26,895 bases of DNA. Origin: CAYSBE01 sp046309355. GTDB lineage: Bacteria > Bacteroidota > Bacteroidia > UKL13-3. Positions 1 through 8,254 of the stretch are shown here, one piece after another. The stretch lies in NCBI GenBank assembly GCA_046309355.1, contig JBKCPL010000038.1, forward strand, positions 1-26,895. Direction: 5' to 3'. The notes below the pieces were generated by a model. That model had not been told where the DNA came from, did no database searches, and worked only from the letters and a program-made list of their open reading frames with translations. Each line of letters opens with the position of its first letter. Position 1 is the stretch's first letter. The position numbers and the translations under genes are program-made.

Positions 1-387
1 AAAAAAATAGAACCCCGACCCGAAGGCGATACCCAGCTTCCTTCGGTGGTGATGCTGCAGCCCGCAGATAGCCAAAGCTTCAGCGTAAATACAAAGTTTT
101 TGGTGGTTACCCTTATGCAAGATTACGTGTCGCTGGACAAGTACCGCTACACGCTGTACTGGCACAACCATCCGTCCAATGTGTCGCCTAATCCTGCTGC
201 ACCGCCTCTTAGTGTAGACGTAAGTGGCCCCATAAACGATGCAGATGGCAACAAGCTGGAGAACGTATCGTTTTACATCGATATTCCCGAAAGTGTACGC
301 AAGGGCTTTTATACGTTAGATGTGTATTGCTTTGATGAAGCAGGCAATTCATCAACAAACAGCGTGTTGGTGAGGGTTAAAGATTGA
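1..387 (+). CDS. DUF4625-like surface protein, C-terminal part
   Basis: The reading frame is open from the left edge of the window, so only the last 128 residues are seen and the true start lies outside. The fragment reads as an extracellular beta-sandwich: a stretch with HNHPSN, then IDIPESVRKGFYTLDVYCFDEAGNSS, then a short terminal strand. The pattern of idIP, G-x-Y and DeaGNss near the end resembles the Bacteroidota DUF4625 family of small, usually lipid-anchored surface proteins. That match is from memory of the family pattern and is moderate. It ends 14 bp before the end of the convergent gene at 402-1289, and I see no terminator between them. Function is unknown. Confidence 0.6.
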   Translation, partial: KKIEPRPEGDTQLPSVVMLQPADSQSFSVNTKFLVVTLMQDYVSLDKYRYTLYWHNHPSNVSPNPAAPPLSVDVSGPINDADGNKLENVSFYIDIPESVRKGFYTLDVYCFDEAGNSSTNSVLVRVKD

Positions 388-401
388 ACCGGGATTGCCC
401 C

Positions 402-1280
402 TTACTCCAAGTCAAAATCACGCAGCGGACCTTTTTTGTGCCATTGCCCTTTTTGCCACAGCATGTATTCGTAGCTGCCATCGGGTAAATAGGTTTCGGG
501 GTGGCCGTAGTCTTGCTGCCTCGGAGGCACAATATTTTCAATAATGAGGTAATTCTTTTTGGGACTAACACGCAGCGTCATGGTGCCTTTGTTGCTGTAT
601 TCGTACAGCAGGCGTTTCAGCGGACGGGGGTAGCGGGCTTCGTTCATCACAAATACAGGTGCTCCGAAGCGCGGACGGTTATGGTCAAAGTACAGCACAT
701 CCACCACTTTTTTATTGGTGAGTTGTGTGCCACCATTCCAGCCGATAAGAAAATAATAGGTGCGTTTTTTTTCCTTCACCATATGCAGCTGATAGTATAC
801 GGCACCAAACCAGAAGTCGGGACCGGTTACTGTATCGAGTGTATTTTTGATGCGCCCCGAGCGGTCGATAAGCGGGTACACCGCACGCAGGTGTGAGGTG
901 TCTTTAAGCGTAGCCATGTAGTCGGGGTTCAGTTGTATCACTCCGAAGTTGTGAAACGTTTCGTTGTTCAGGGCCACATTCCAGCTGAAAATGCGAAATG
1001 CCCGATCGGGGCTATACAAAATGGAAATGTATTTGAGCGAATCGAAGCGGTAAAAATACGAGCGGTTTATACGTAGGGCACGGCTAAGGGTAATCAAAAA
1101 ATTGCGGCTGCACAGCAGGCGTTCGTTTTCATCGTACGACAGAATCATTTTTTCGCCCAGGCCCATCAGGCGTATTTCTGCATCGTGCAGCGTATCCGTA
1201 CTCAGCGAATCGGATTGGGCGCGGGCAGTGTGCATCATACACATGCAAAGTGCCAGCAACATACAGCGCAAATAGTTCAT
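402..1280 (-). CDS. Secreted hypothetical protein, about 292 aa
   Basis: I do not recognise a named domain. From the ATG at 1280 the protein opens with a hydrophobic signal peptide (MNYLRCMLLALCMCMMHTARAQ) with probable cleavage after ARA, and no lipobox, so export to the periplasm or outer membrane is inferred. The mature part is rich in aromatic residues and beta-strand-like segments and ends in charged residues. An in-frame ATG at 1289 would add MST but lies directly against the T-tract of the upstream terminator, so 1280 is preferred. The gene follows the thiolase on the same strand but is separated from it by that terminator. It may be expressed by readthrough or from a promoter hidden in the hairpin region. 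Confidence 0.75.
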   Translation of the reverse strand: MNYLRCMLLALCMCMMHTARAQSDSLSTDTLHDAEIRLMGLGEKMILSYDENERLLCSRNFLITLSRALRINRSYFYRFDSLKYISILYSPDRAFRIFSWNVALNNETFHNFGVIQLNPDYMATLKDTSHLRAVYPLIDRSGRIKNTLDTVTGPDFWFGAVYYQLHMVKEKKRTYYFLIGWNGGTQLTNKKVVDVLYFDHNRPRFGAPVFVMNEARYPRPLKRLLYEYSNKGTMTLRVSPKKNYLIIENIVPPRQQDYGHPETYLPDGSYEYMLWQKGQWHKKGPLRDFDLE

Positions 1281-1289
1281 GGTAGACAT

Positions 1290-1320
1290 AAAAAAAAGCC
1301 TGACGAAAATAGTCAGGCTT
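1290..1320 (-). terminator. Rho-independent terminator of the thiolase gene
   Basis: A perfect 9-bp inverted repeat (AAGCCTGAC at 1296-1304, GTCAGGCTT at 1312-1320) encloses a 7-nt loop. Read on the minus strand it is followed directly by a run of Ts at 1297-1291. It sits 25 bp past the thiolase stop codon and in the right orientation to end that transcript. The T-run ends next to the start region of the secreted protein gene that follows. Confidence 0.85.
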
Positions 1321-1345
1321 GAGGATATAGTTTAGAAAAACTTAT

Positions 1346-2524
1346 TTACACCTTTTGAATGACAATGGCCGAAGCGCCACCGCCACCGTTGCAAATGCCT
1401 ATGGCACCCATTTTTCCGCCTTCGGTGTGCAGCACGTGGGCCAGTGTGCCCAGTATGCGGCATCCGCTGCTGCCTATGGCATGACCCAGTGCAATGGCAC
1501 CGCCCCAGCGGTTTACTTTAGCATCGTCAATATTCAGCAACTTGTTGTTGATAATGCCTACCACAGCAAAGGCTTCATTGAATTCGTAGAAATCAATATC
1601 ATCGGCAGTTACTCCGGCATGTTTCAATGCCTTCGGAACAGCCAGGGCAGGTGAGGTGGTAAACCACTCCGGAGCCTGGGCAGCATCAGCAAAACCGGCA
1701 ATGCGCGCCAGCGGAGTCAAGCCCAGTTCTTTTACCTTTTCACCACTCATCAGCACTATAGCCGAAGCGCCATCGCTAAGCGGTGAAGCATTGGCAGCGG
1801 TGATGGTTCCGTCTTTTTCAAACACGGGTTTCAGCGAGGTTAATTTATCGAAGTTTACTTTGGTGTACTGTTCATCTTCTTTTACCACTAGAGGGTCTTT
1901 GCCGCGTTGAGGCACTTCTACAGGTACTATTTCGCTGGCAAATGCGCCTTTGGCGTAAGCAGCCTGAGCACGCTTGTACGATTCGATGGCAAACGCATCC
2001 TGAGCTTCGCGGCTGATGCTGTGTTCGCGGGCGCACAATTCACCTGCATTGCCCATGTGAAAATCTTTGTATACATCCCACAATCCGTCTTTTATCATGC
2101 CGTCAATCAACTGTCCGTGACCCAGCCTGTAGCCGGTGCGGGCTTTATCGAGGTAATACGGCACGTTGCTCATGCTTTCCATACCGCCAGCCACCACCAC
2201 ATCATTGATGCCCAGCATAATGCTTTGCGCACCCATAATAACGGCTTTGGCTCCCGATGCACACACCTTGTTTACGGTAGTGGCCGGTACGGTATTCGGA
2301 ATGCCTGAATAAATCATGGCTTGAGTAGCAGGTGCCTGACCCAGGTTAGCAGACAACACGTTGCCCATAAATACTTCGTTTACCAGCTGCGGATCAACTC
2401 CGGCTTTGCCCAATGCGCCTTTAATGGCGAATGCGCCCAACTGTGTGGCGGTAAATGACGATAAACTTCCCCCGTAGGCACCAACCGGTGTGCGGGCAAA
2501 CGATACAATGTATACTTCTTTCAT
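1346..2524 (-). CDS. Acetyl-CoA C-acetyltransferase (thiolase)
   Basis: This is a full-length biosynthetic-type thiolase of 392 residues, the usual size. It interconverts two acetyl-CoA and acetoacetyl-CoA, or performs the last thiolytic step of beta-oxidation, in the cytoplasm. The nucleophile is Cys88 in NKVCASGAKAV. The second part holds NEAFAVV, His348 in GGAIALGHAIGSSG and the acid/base Cys378 in CNGGGGASA, so all catalytic positions are present. Chain-length preference cannot be read from sequence, so AtoB/ThlA/FadA-like naming is left open. The gene stands alone: it has a Bacteroidota -7 element about 30 nt upstream and a strong terminator downstream. Start ATG at 2524 gives the canonical N-terminus (KEVYIVSFARTPVG). 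Confidence 0.95.
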   Translation of the reverse strand: MKEVYIVSFARTPVGAYGGSLSSFTATQLGAFAIKGALGKAGVDPQLVNEVFMGNVLSANLGQAPATQAMIYSGIPNTVPATTVNKVCASGAKAVIMGAQSIMLGINDVVVAGGMESMSNVPYYLDKARTGYRLGHGQLIDGMIKDGLWDVYKDFHMGNAGELCAREHSISREAQDAFAIESYKRAQAAYAKGAFASEIVPVEVPQRGKDPLVVKEDEQYTKVNFDKLTSLKPVFEKDGTITAANASPLSDGASAIVLMSGEKVKELGLTPLARIAGFADAAQAPEWFTTSPALAVPKALKHAGVTADDIDFYEFNEAFAVVGIINNKLLNIDDAKVNRWGGAIALGHAIGSSGCRILGTLAHVLHTEGGKMGAIGICNGGGGASAIVIQKV

Positions 2525-2554
2525 ATAATGGTGGTTTTCTTTTTAAAAGCCGCG

Positions 2555-2562
2555 CAAATGTA
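2555..2562 (-). promoter_or_regulatory. Bacteroidota -7 element for the thiolase gene
   Basis: On the minus strand the sequence TACATTTG matches the Bacteroidota sigma-factor -7 consensus TAnnTTTG exactly, about 30 nt upstream of the thiolase ATG. No convincing -33 TTTG is found at the usual distance, so the call rests on one half of the promoter plus position. Confidence 0.45.
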
Positions 2563-2618
2563 TAAAAATATGGGTATGCTTGAAGAAAAAATTGGCCTCT
2601 TTGGTCCGGTAAAATAGG

Positions 2619-4166
2619 ATGAATTACCAACAAAAAAATGAGCGTATTGATTTTGTGCTGTTTAGCCTGTGCGTGGCGCTGTGTTATTTGTTGCTTCACG
2701 GCTATTCATTCAACTCAGGCGACCTTTCTGAGCATTTGCCTCAGGTGTACAGGCATTTTAATTCAGCGTTGTATCCTCACGATTTTTTTCTGACTTACTA
2801 CGATCAGCAGTTTACTGTGCGTGAAGCGTGGGTAAAAACCGTTACGGCTTTATCTGCTGTGATGCCGGTGCAAGTGGTTTGTTTTTTGCTGCACCTGCTG
2901 TGTTTCACCTTAACAGTACTGGCGTGGATGCGCATTGCGCGTGTATTTTCGGCTGCTGTGTACGCACCGTACATCGCGGCTTTGTGCATTTTTTTGCTGT
3001 TTCAGTCACTGACCGTAGGCGGCAATACGCTTATGGGAAATGCATTTTACAGCAGCATACCGGCCGAAATGCTGGCATCGTGGGCGGTGTATGCGATGCT
3101 TCACAAACGTGTGGTGTGGAGTGCCGTGTTGTGCGGAGTGGCATTGTGGTTTCAGGCTATTGTGGGATTGCAGATGGTGCTGCTGCTGGGTGCAGTAGCC
3201 GTGTTTGACAAACACACATGGAGACGTGCAGGTATGTTTGTAGCCGTTTTTGTGCCGGTGGCTTCACCGGTATTGGTGCCTTTGCTGAGCACCTACGCAT
3301 TGTCTTGCCCCACTTGCGATACTTCGCTTTACTACACCGTTTTATACCAATACCGGGCATTTCTGCATTACCTGCCGCACCTGTTTCCGGTGCAGCAGTA
3401 CGTTTTATTTTTAGCGATGTTGCTGCCGGCAGCGTATGTGGCGTATGCACGCAAGCATACATTTAAACCGCTGCTGGTGATGTGTGCTACAGCGCTGGCA
3501 TGTTGTGTAGTTTATACTGTGCTTATATACACAGTATGGCCCGGTTCGGGTATGTTGCAAGCATTCAAAACCACCGTGTGGATCAACGCGTGTTGCGGTG
3601 TAGCCGTTTCGGTTTACGTAGCTGAAAAAATTCCTGAACAGCTGAATGGCCTCGTGCAACGCTTTCGTGTAGCGATGGGTGTGTGTGCCGTGCTGCTGTT
3701 TGTGGTGCTTACACACGCAGCTTACCTGCCTGTTGAAAAACTGCGCAGCCGTTACCAAATTGGAACGTATGAGCACACCGATTTGCAACGCATGCACGAG
3801 TGGATACGCCTAAACACACCGGTAGATGCCATGTGTATTGCTGATCCCTCAGACGACAGTTTTAGTTGCGAAGCGCAGCGGAGCATGCCGGTAAATTACA
3901 AAGCTGTGGTTCACGATAAGAAATACATGCTGATGTGGTGGGAACGCATGAAACTATTTTATGGTGTAGATGAAAAGCAGATGGCCCATTCTACAGCCAT
4001 AGAGCAGGCCATACGCCAGTATTCGCAGCATTACATTCCGGCTATAGCGGCTCAGTGCAGGTATGCCTTATTTAGAAACACCGTTTCCGATTCGCTGCTG
4101 CACCGCTACGGAAAAAAAATACACACCACAAACGACTGGATTTTACTAGAATTAAATACACATTGA
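2619..4166 (+). CDS. Polytopic membrane protein, GT-C/DUF6798-like
   Basis: The 515-residue protein has roughly nine or ten hydrophobic helices between residues 12 and 370, then a soluble C-terminal domain of about 140 residues. Right after the first helix comes a conserved-looking loop, SGDLSEHLPQVYRHFNSALYPHDFF, with acidic residues facing the outside. An acidic first loop, many helices and a soluble tail recall GT-C type membrane glycosyltransferases and DUF6798-like proteins, but the family assignment is tentative and no substrate can be given. The stop codon TGA abuts the ATG of the aminotransferase gene with no gap, which suggests translational coupling. It is divergent from the thiolase gene. 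Confidence 0.8.
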   Translation: MNYQQKNERIDFVLFSLCVALCYLLLHGYSFNSGDLSEHLPQVYRHFNSALYPHDFFLTYYDQQFTVREAWVKTVTALSAVMPVQVVCFLLHLLCFTLTVLAWMRIARVFSAAVYAPYIAALCIFLLFQSLTVGGNTLMGNAFYSSIPAEMLASWAVYAMLHKRVVWSAVLCGVALWFQAIVGLQMVLLLGAVAVFDKHTWRRAGMFVAVFVPVASPVLVPLLSTYALSCPTCDTSLYYTVLYQYRAFLHYLPHLFPVQQYVLFLAMLLPAAYVAYARKHTFKPLLVMCATALACCVVYTVLIYTVWPGSGMLQAFKTTVWINACCGVAVSVYVAEKIPEQLNGLVQRFRVAMGVCAVLLFVVLTHAAYLPVEKLRSRYQIGTYEHTDLQRMHEWIRLNTPVDAMCIADPSDDSFSCEAQRSMPVNYKAVVHDKKYMLMWWERMKLFYGVDEKQMAHSTAIEQAIRQYSQHYIPAIAAQCRYALFRNTVSDSLLHRYGKKIHTTNDWILLELNTH

Positions 4167-4841
4167 ATGGAACGCGCATTAGTATACGGTGATTTGCTGT
4201 TTGAAACCATGAAGTACGAACAGGGTCATATTCCGCATTTTGATAAGCACATGGCCAGGCTGGCTCACGGTATGCAGGTGCTGAACATGCAATGTTCGCA
4301 ATTGACTGAGCGGGTAAACGAACATATACAACAGGCCTTACAGGGGCAAAGCCGTGTACGCATCAGGCTGGTGGTGCAGCGAGCCGGCAACGGTTTTTAT
4401 TTGCCCGACAGCCACGAAGTAAAAATGCATGCCGAATGTTTTCCGCTCATCGAGAAGGCAAACACACCGCTAACTGTTTGTGTGTATGCCGAAAACTACA
4501 AAGCCTGTACACCGCTGTCGAACCTGAAAAGTGGAAATGCCTTGGTGTATGTGCTGGCTGCAATGCATGCGCAGCGTATGGCGTGCGATGATGCCCTGGT
4601 GCTGAACGAACACGGTCGTGTGTGTGAAGCCACTGCATCCAATATATTTATACGTGAAGGCAGCCGATGGATTACTCCACCTCTGAGTGAGGGTTGTGTA
4701 GCCGGTATAATGCGTGCGGTGTTGTTGTCGGAAATGTGCGCAATAGAAGAAACGGTAAGCATCGATCGCGTGCGAAATGCCGATGAAATCGTGCTCACCA
4801 ATGCCATACAGGGCAGTATGCAGGTAGCAAAAATTTTATAA
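4167..4841 (+). CDS. Class IV aminotransferase (PabC-like)
   Basis: This is a PLP enzyme of fold type IV, the group of 4-amino-4-deoxychorismate lyase (PabC), branched-chain and D-amino-acid aminotransferases. The probable Schiff-base lysine is Lys121 in SNLKSGNALVYVLA. The PLP-contacting glutamate region is DDALVLNEHGRVCEATASN (Glu154), followed by a Gly-Ile-Met-Arg segment (GIMRAVLL) typical of the family. The order ADxALVL, E-x2-xxN, GIMR matches E. coli PabC best, so 4-amino-4-deoxychorismate lyase (folate synthesis) is the leading guess. The protein is short (224 residues, usually 260-290). It starts immediately after the stop codon of the membrane protein gene. No pabA/pabB lies nearby, so the substrate is uncertain. 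Confidence 0.85.
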   Translation: MERALVYGDLLFETMKYEQGHIPHFDKHMARLAHGMQVLNMQCSQLTERVNEHIQQALQGQSRVRIRLVVQRAGNGFYLPDSHEVKMHAECFPLIEKANTPLTVCVYAENYKACTPLSNLKSGNALVYVLAAMHAQRMACDDALVLNEHGRVCEATASNIFIREGSRWITPPLSEGCVAGIMRAVLLSEMCAIEETVSIDRVRNADEIVLTNAIQGSMQVAKIL

Positions 4842-4851
4842 TACCCGGCCA

Positions 4852-4878
4852 TTGACTATTTTCGGCCTCATCAATTTG
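4852..4878 (+). promoter_or_regulatory. Possible promoter of the S46 peptidase gene
   Basis: TTGAC at 4852 is followed after 16-17 nt by TCAATTTG at 4871-4878, a 7/8 match to the Bacteroidota -7 consensus TAnnTTTG, 8 nt before the ATG at 4887. This short leader is plausible for the phylum. One mismatch and a short spacer keep confidence low. Confidence 0.35.
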
Positions 4879-4886
4879 ATACACGT

Positions 4887-7061
4887 ATGATTAAAAAATA
4901 TGTTGCTGCAGGTGTTACCCTGCTTGTTTTTTTAGTGCTTACCGCACATACCAATAAGAAACAGGAAGAAGGCATGTATTTGCTTTCCGACTTGGGGCAG
5001 ATTGACCTGGCTAAAACAGGACTGAAGCTTACACGTGAAGAATTGTTTAACCCCAATGGCACGAGTTTGGTTGATGCCATTGTGCGTGTGGGCGGTTGCA
5101 CCGGCTCCTTTGTAAGCGATGACGGACTGATAGTAACCAATCACCACTGTGCATTCGGATTTGTGCAGCAAATAAGTTCTACCAAAAACAACTACATACG
5201 CGATGGATTTTTGGCCCGCACACGTGGGGAAGAAACGCTGGCTAAAGGGCTGGTATGTAAAATTACAGCCAGTTATGCTGATGTATCGGCCGAAGTATTG
5301 GCAGGCGCTAATGAATTGACTGATCCCAATCAGCGGCTTCAGCTGATAGGAAAAAATATACGCGCCATCACCGAGCGTGAGAACAAACAGTATCCCGGTT
5401 TGCAATGCGAAATTTCGGAAATGTTTACCGGACGCACCTATGTATTGTTTCGCTACAAACTGTTGAAAGATGTTCGCCTGGTGTATGTGCCTGCGCGCAG
5501 TATTGGCGAGTATGGAGGCGAGCTCGACAATTGGGTGTGGCCACGTCATTCGGGCGACTTTGCGTTTTTACGTGCCTACGTTGCCCCCGATGGAAGTGCT
5601 GCCGAATACAGCGAAAAAAATGTGCCGTATAAACCTGCCCGTTTTTTAAAGGTGAATCCGAAAGGCGTGCGCGAAAATGATTATGTGTTTATCCTTGGTT
5701 ATCCCGGACGCACATTCCGCCATCAGCCGGCCGGATTTTTCCGCTACCACGAACAGTTTCTTTTAAAATACATCAGCGACCACTATGACTGGCAGATTGC
5801 CCGCATGCAGGAACTGAGCAAAGGCAACGATAGCCTGGCTATTCGCTATGCCGGGCGTGAAAAAAGTTTGGCTAACGTAACCAAAAACTACAAAGGAAAA
5901 CTGCAGGGTTTCAGACGTACAGGACTGGCAGCACAAAAAAAGAGTGATGAACAGCAGCTGCAGCAGTTTATTATGACCAATCCCGAACTGAAACAAAAAT
6001 ATGCCGATGTGATTCCGCGCATCAATACACTGTATGACGATATGATGGCCAAAGCGCCCCGCAACTTGTGGTTTGATTTTATTTACTCTACCAATCAGGC
6101 ATTGCAAATGGCTGCAACGGTTGATAACTATGCCGATGCATACCGCGCACTGAAAACACCCGATGAGCAAAAAGCATTTATGGAAAAGCAATTGCCACGG
6201 TTGAAACAGGCTATGTCCAGGTACACGTCATCGTACGATGCGCCTTTTGAAATTTCAGCAACCGTAAAAATGCTGGAAGATGCTAAACAGCTTTCGGGCC
6301 AAACACGCATAGCAGCAGCCGATGAATGGGTGAAAAAGTATAAGCTGACCAGCCGTGAGGCTACTACACAATTTGTGGCGCGTATGCACGCAAAATCTAT
6401 TTTCGGAAATCCGACCAAAGCGCAGCAGCTATTCGATAAAGACCCTGTGAAATTTTTGCTGATGAAAGATGGAATGACCGAATTGGCTTCAGCATTGAAT
6501 GATGAAATAAATCCTGCTGATGACGAAGACCGTGCTCGTGAAAGTGAACTGAATGTACTTATGGCCAAATATGTGGATGCTAAAAGCAGTTGGAAAAGCA
6601 GGCAGTTTATACCCGATGCCAATGGCACGCTGCGCTTCACCTACGGCTTTGTGAAAGGCTATATGCCCAACGATGGCGAATACAATAAGCCATTTACTAC
6701 GCTATCCGGTGTTATTGAAAAAGAAAGTACAGAATATGAATTGCTTGATGCCATCAAGCAATTGTACGCACAGCGTGATTTCGGTCAGTTTATGCACCCC
6801 GACCTGAATGACTTGCCGGTAAATATTTTATACAACCTGGATACAACAGGAGGCAACAGCGGAAGCCCGGTGATGAATGACCGCGGTGAATTGATTGGAG
6901 TGAATTTTGACCGTGCATACACAGCCACTATCAATGATTATGCATGGAACGAAAGTTACAGCCGAAGTGTTGCCGTTGATATTCGATATGTGCTGTGGGT
7001 GGTACAAAAAGTAGCCAAGGCTCAGTACCTGCTGGATGAGATGGGAGTGAAGCAGAACTAA
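4887..7061 (+). CDS. S46 family dipeptidyl-peptidase, DPP11-type
   Basis: The 724-residue protein is a full-length S46 serine exopeptidase that removes dipeptides from the N-terminus of peptides in the periplasm, feeding amino-acid catabolism. It begins with a signal peptide (residues 1-20). The chymotrypsin-like triad is split by a helical insert: His at 86/87 in VTNHHCAFG, Asp224 in HSGDFAFLRAY, and Ser658 in GGNSGSPV. Eighteen residues after the serine is Arg676 (GVNFDRAY). In characterised S46 enzymes an Arg here marks DPP11 (Asp/Glu at P1), whereas Gly marks DPP7 (hydrophobic P1), so acidic-residue specificity is inferred. The downstream gene is convergent and their stop codons overlap by 4 bp. 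Confidence 0.93.
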   Translation: MIKKYVAAGVTLLVFLVLTAHTNKKQEEGMYLLSDLGQIDLAKTGLKLTREELFNPNGTSLVDAIVRVGGCTGSFVSDDGLIVTNHHCAFGFVQQISSTKNNYIRDGFLARTRGEETLAKGLVCKITASYADVSAEVLAGANELTDPNQRLQLIGKNIRAITERENKQYPGLQCEISEMFTGRTYVLFRYKLLKDVRLVYVPARSIGEYGGELDNWVWPRHSGDFAFLRAYVAPDGSAAEYSEKNVPYKPARFLKVNPKGVRENDYVFILGYPGRTFRHQPAGFFRYHEQFLLKYISDHYDWQIARMQELSKGNDSLAIRYAGREKSLANVTKNYKGKLQGFRRTGLAAQKKSDEQQLQQFIMTNPELKQKYADVIPRINTLYDDMMAKAPRNLWFDFIYSTNQALQMAATVDNYADAYRALKTPDEQKAFMEKQLPRLKQAMSRYTSSYDAPFEISATVKMLEDAKQLSGQTRIAAADEWVKKYKLTSREATTQFVARMHAKSIFGNPTKAQQLFDKDPVKFLLMKDGMTELASALNDEINPADDEDRARESELNVLMAKYVDAKSSWKSRQFIPDANGTLRFTYGFVKGYMPNDGEYNKPFTTLSGVIEKESTEYELLDAIKQLYAQRDFGQFMHPDLNDLPVNILYNLDTTGGNSGSPVMNDRGELIGVNFDRAYTATINDYAWNESYSRSVAVDIRYVLWVVQKVAKAQYLLDEMGVKQN

Positions 7062-7291
7062 GAGGTGCTGTCGCTTCGTTTCAGCTCATCGATAATCGCG
7101 TGCAATCCGTTTTGTTTTATTTCGTACACGGTGCTTAGCTGCATGCCCAATTTGCCCGGTGGAAATCCTTGTCTTGCAAACCATTCGAGGTAATAATCGG
7201 GCAGGTCGCACAGCAAGGTTCCTTTGTACTTGCCAAAAGGCATTCGTACACGCACAACAGAAAGCAATATATCACGGTCGGGTTGGTTCAT
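7058..7291 (-). CDS. DUF3820 family protein, partner of the retron RT
   Basis: From the ATG at 7291 this is a 77-residue soluble protein that is nearly all DUF3820: MPFGKYKG, then DLPDYYLEWFARQGFPPGKLG, then YEIKQNGLHAIIDELKR. The domain is known as a small stand-alone protein and as a C-terminal appendage of some DnaQ-like 3'-5' exonucleases. Its biochemical role is unsettled. An ATG at 7315 would add eight residues, but 7291 is preferred because it forms an ATGA overlap with the stop of the reverse transcriptase gene. That overlap indicates co-transcription and coupled translation with the RT. Whether it acts with the RT is inference. Its end overlaps the S46 gene on the other strand by 4 bp. 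Confidence 0.88.
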   Translation of the reverse strand: MNQPDRDILLSVVRVRMPFGKYKGTLLCDLPDYYLEWFARQGFPPGKLGMQLSTVYEIKQNGLHAIIDELKRSDSTS

Positions 7292-8235
7292 GCGTATTGC
7301 ATCAAGGCTTCCCACCTACGCAATAAATTCAGGTAAACAGGGTCGTATTTGCCTTTTACAAAACCTACGTAATTTATTTTTCCGCTTACCGATTGTTTGA
7401 AGTACTCGACTTTGCTGTACACCTTGCGCGGGTATGTTTTGAAGTAGCGTTCGGCTGCGTGCCCGATTCCATGTTGTTCCACATTGTGCAAAATGGCTCG
7501 CAACGTGCGGATATAGGTGCGGCACACATTTGGTTTTTCGTTCACCTTAATTCCGGTTACCCATTGTGCACCGTAGCAGCTTTGCATGCGCTCTTTGCGC
7601 GCATTGATACGAAAACCGAAATCGGACACGATGCTGATGATTTCCTGTCGTGTTTGTTGCTCTATTTTAACATCGCACGAAAAGGTGAGGTCATCGGCAT
7701 AGCGTGTGTAGGTGATTCCCCGGTCTTCGCAGTACCATTTCAGTTTCCAGTCCATATCGGTGCAGGCCATATTGCTAATTACCGGTGAAGTGGGTGCACC
7801 CATCGGCAATTTTTTTTCGTAGCAGCACAGCAGTGCCAGTGGCAGTGCATCCTGAGTGTGTATGCCGAATTGGACCAGTGCATTCCAGGCAGCGCGTGTA
7901 TTCAGGCTGTGAAAAAAATCTTCGAGGTCGATATTCCACACGTATTTTTTGCCGGTGTGCACAGCCGCATTGGTCACAATGGTGCGCAACGCCTTGCTTT
8001 CGCTTTTTTTAATAAACCCATACGCAGCAGGATGGCATCGTTTGGCGTACAATCCGCTGAGGTACGTATTGGTTAATTTTTGCAGGTGTTTCAGTTTTAC
8101 AGCAGGCGCATGTATGGTGCGTGTACCGCCTGTTTTTTTACCCAACTCAAAAACCGAGTACTTAGGATGTTCGAGGTACACATACAACTCATCAGGAGGG
8201 CAGAAGGTAACAGACGACAACAATTTCAGGTTCAT
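7288..8235 (-). CDS. Retron-type reverse transcriptase
   Basis: The 315-residue protein is an RNA-directed DNA polymerase. RT blocks appear in order: KKTGGTRTIHAP, the NAAVH motif at about 89-93, NIDLEDFFHSL with the first catalytic Asp (about 103), LPMGAPTSPVISN, the catalytic YADD at about 179-182 (TRYADDLTFS), GFRINARKERM, and VTGIKVN at about 226. NAxxH (region X) and VTG (region Y) together are the hallmark of retron RTs and separate them from group II intron, DGR and Abi RTs. No extra domain is fused. The frame could start at a TTG at 8241, but the ATG at 8235 is preferred. A structured RNA ends 19 nt upstream, and DUF3820 overlaps the stop by ATGA. Confidence 0.93.
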   Translation of the reverse strand: MNLKLLSSVTFCPPDELYVYLEHPKYSVFELGKKTGGTRTIHAPAVKLKHLQKLTNTYLSGLYAKRCHPAAYGFIKKSESKALRTIVTNAAVHTGKKYVWNIDLEDFFHSLNTRAAWNALVQFGIHTQDALPLALLCCYEKKLPMGAPTSPVISNMACTDMDWKLKWYCEDRGITYTRYADDLTFSCDVKIEQQTRQEIISIVSDFGFRINARKERMQSCYGAQWVTGIKVNEKPNVCRTYIRTLRAILHNVEQHGIGHAAERYFKTYPRKVYSKVEYFKQSVSGKINYVGFVKGKYDPVYLNLLRRWEALMQYA

Positions 8236-8254
8236 AGGCAACGTGACGAATAAA

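Noticed and set aside
501..896. 131-residue plus-strand frame opposite the secreted hypothetical protein
   Set aside because: It is antisense to a gene with a convincing signal peptide, and its composition is that of a reverse-frame shadow.
2421..2699. 92-residue minus-strand frame spanning the thiolase promoter region
   Set aside because: It overlaps both the thiolase 5' end and the membrane protein start, has no recognisable domain, and would cover a well-formed divergent promoter region.
7288..8235. The RT as a group II intron or diversity-generating retroelement RT
   Set aside because: No maturase domain, template repeat, variable repeat or intron domain V-like sequence is seen, and the NAxxH and VTG motifs point to retrons.
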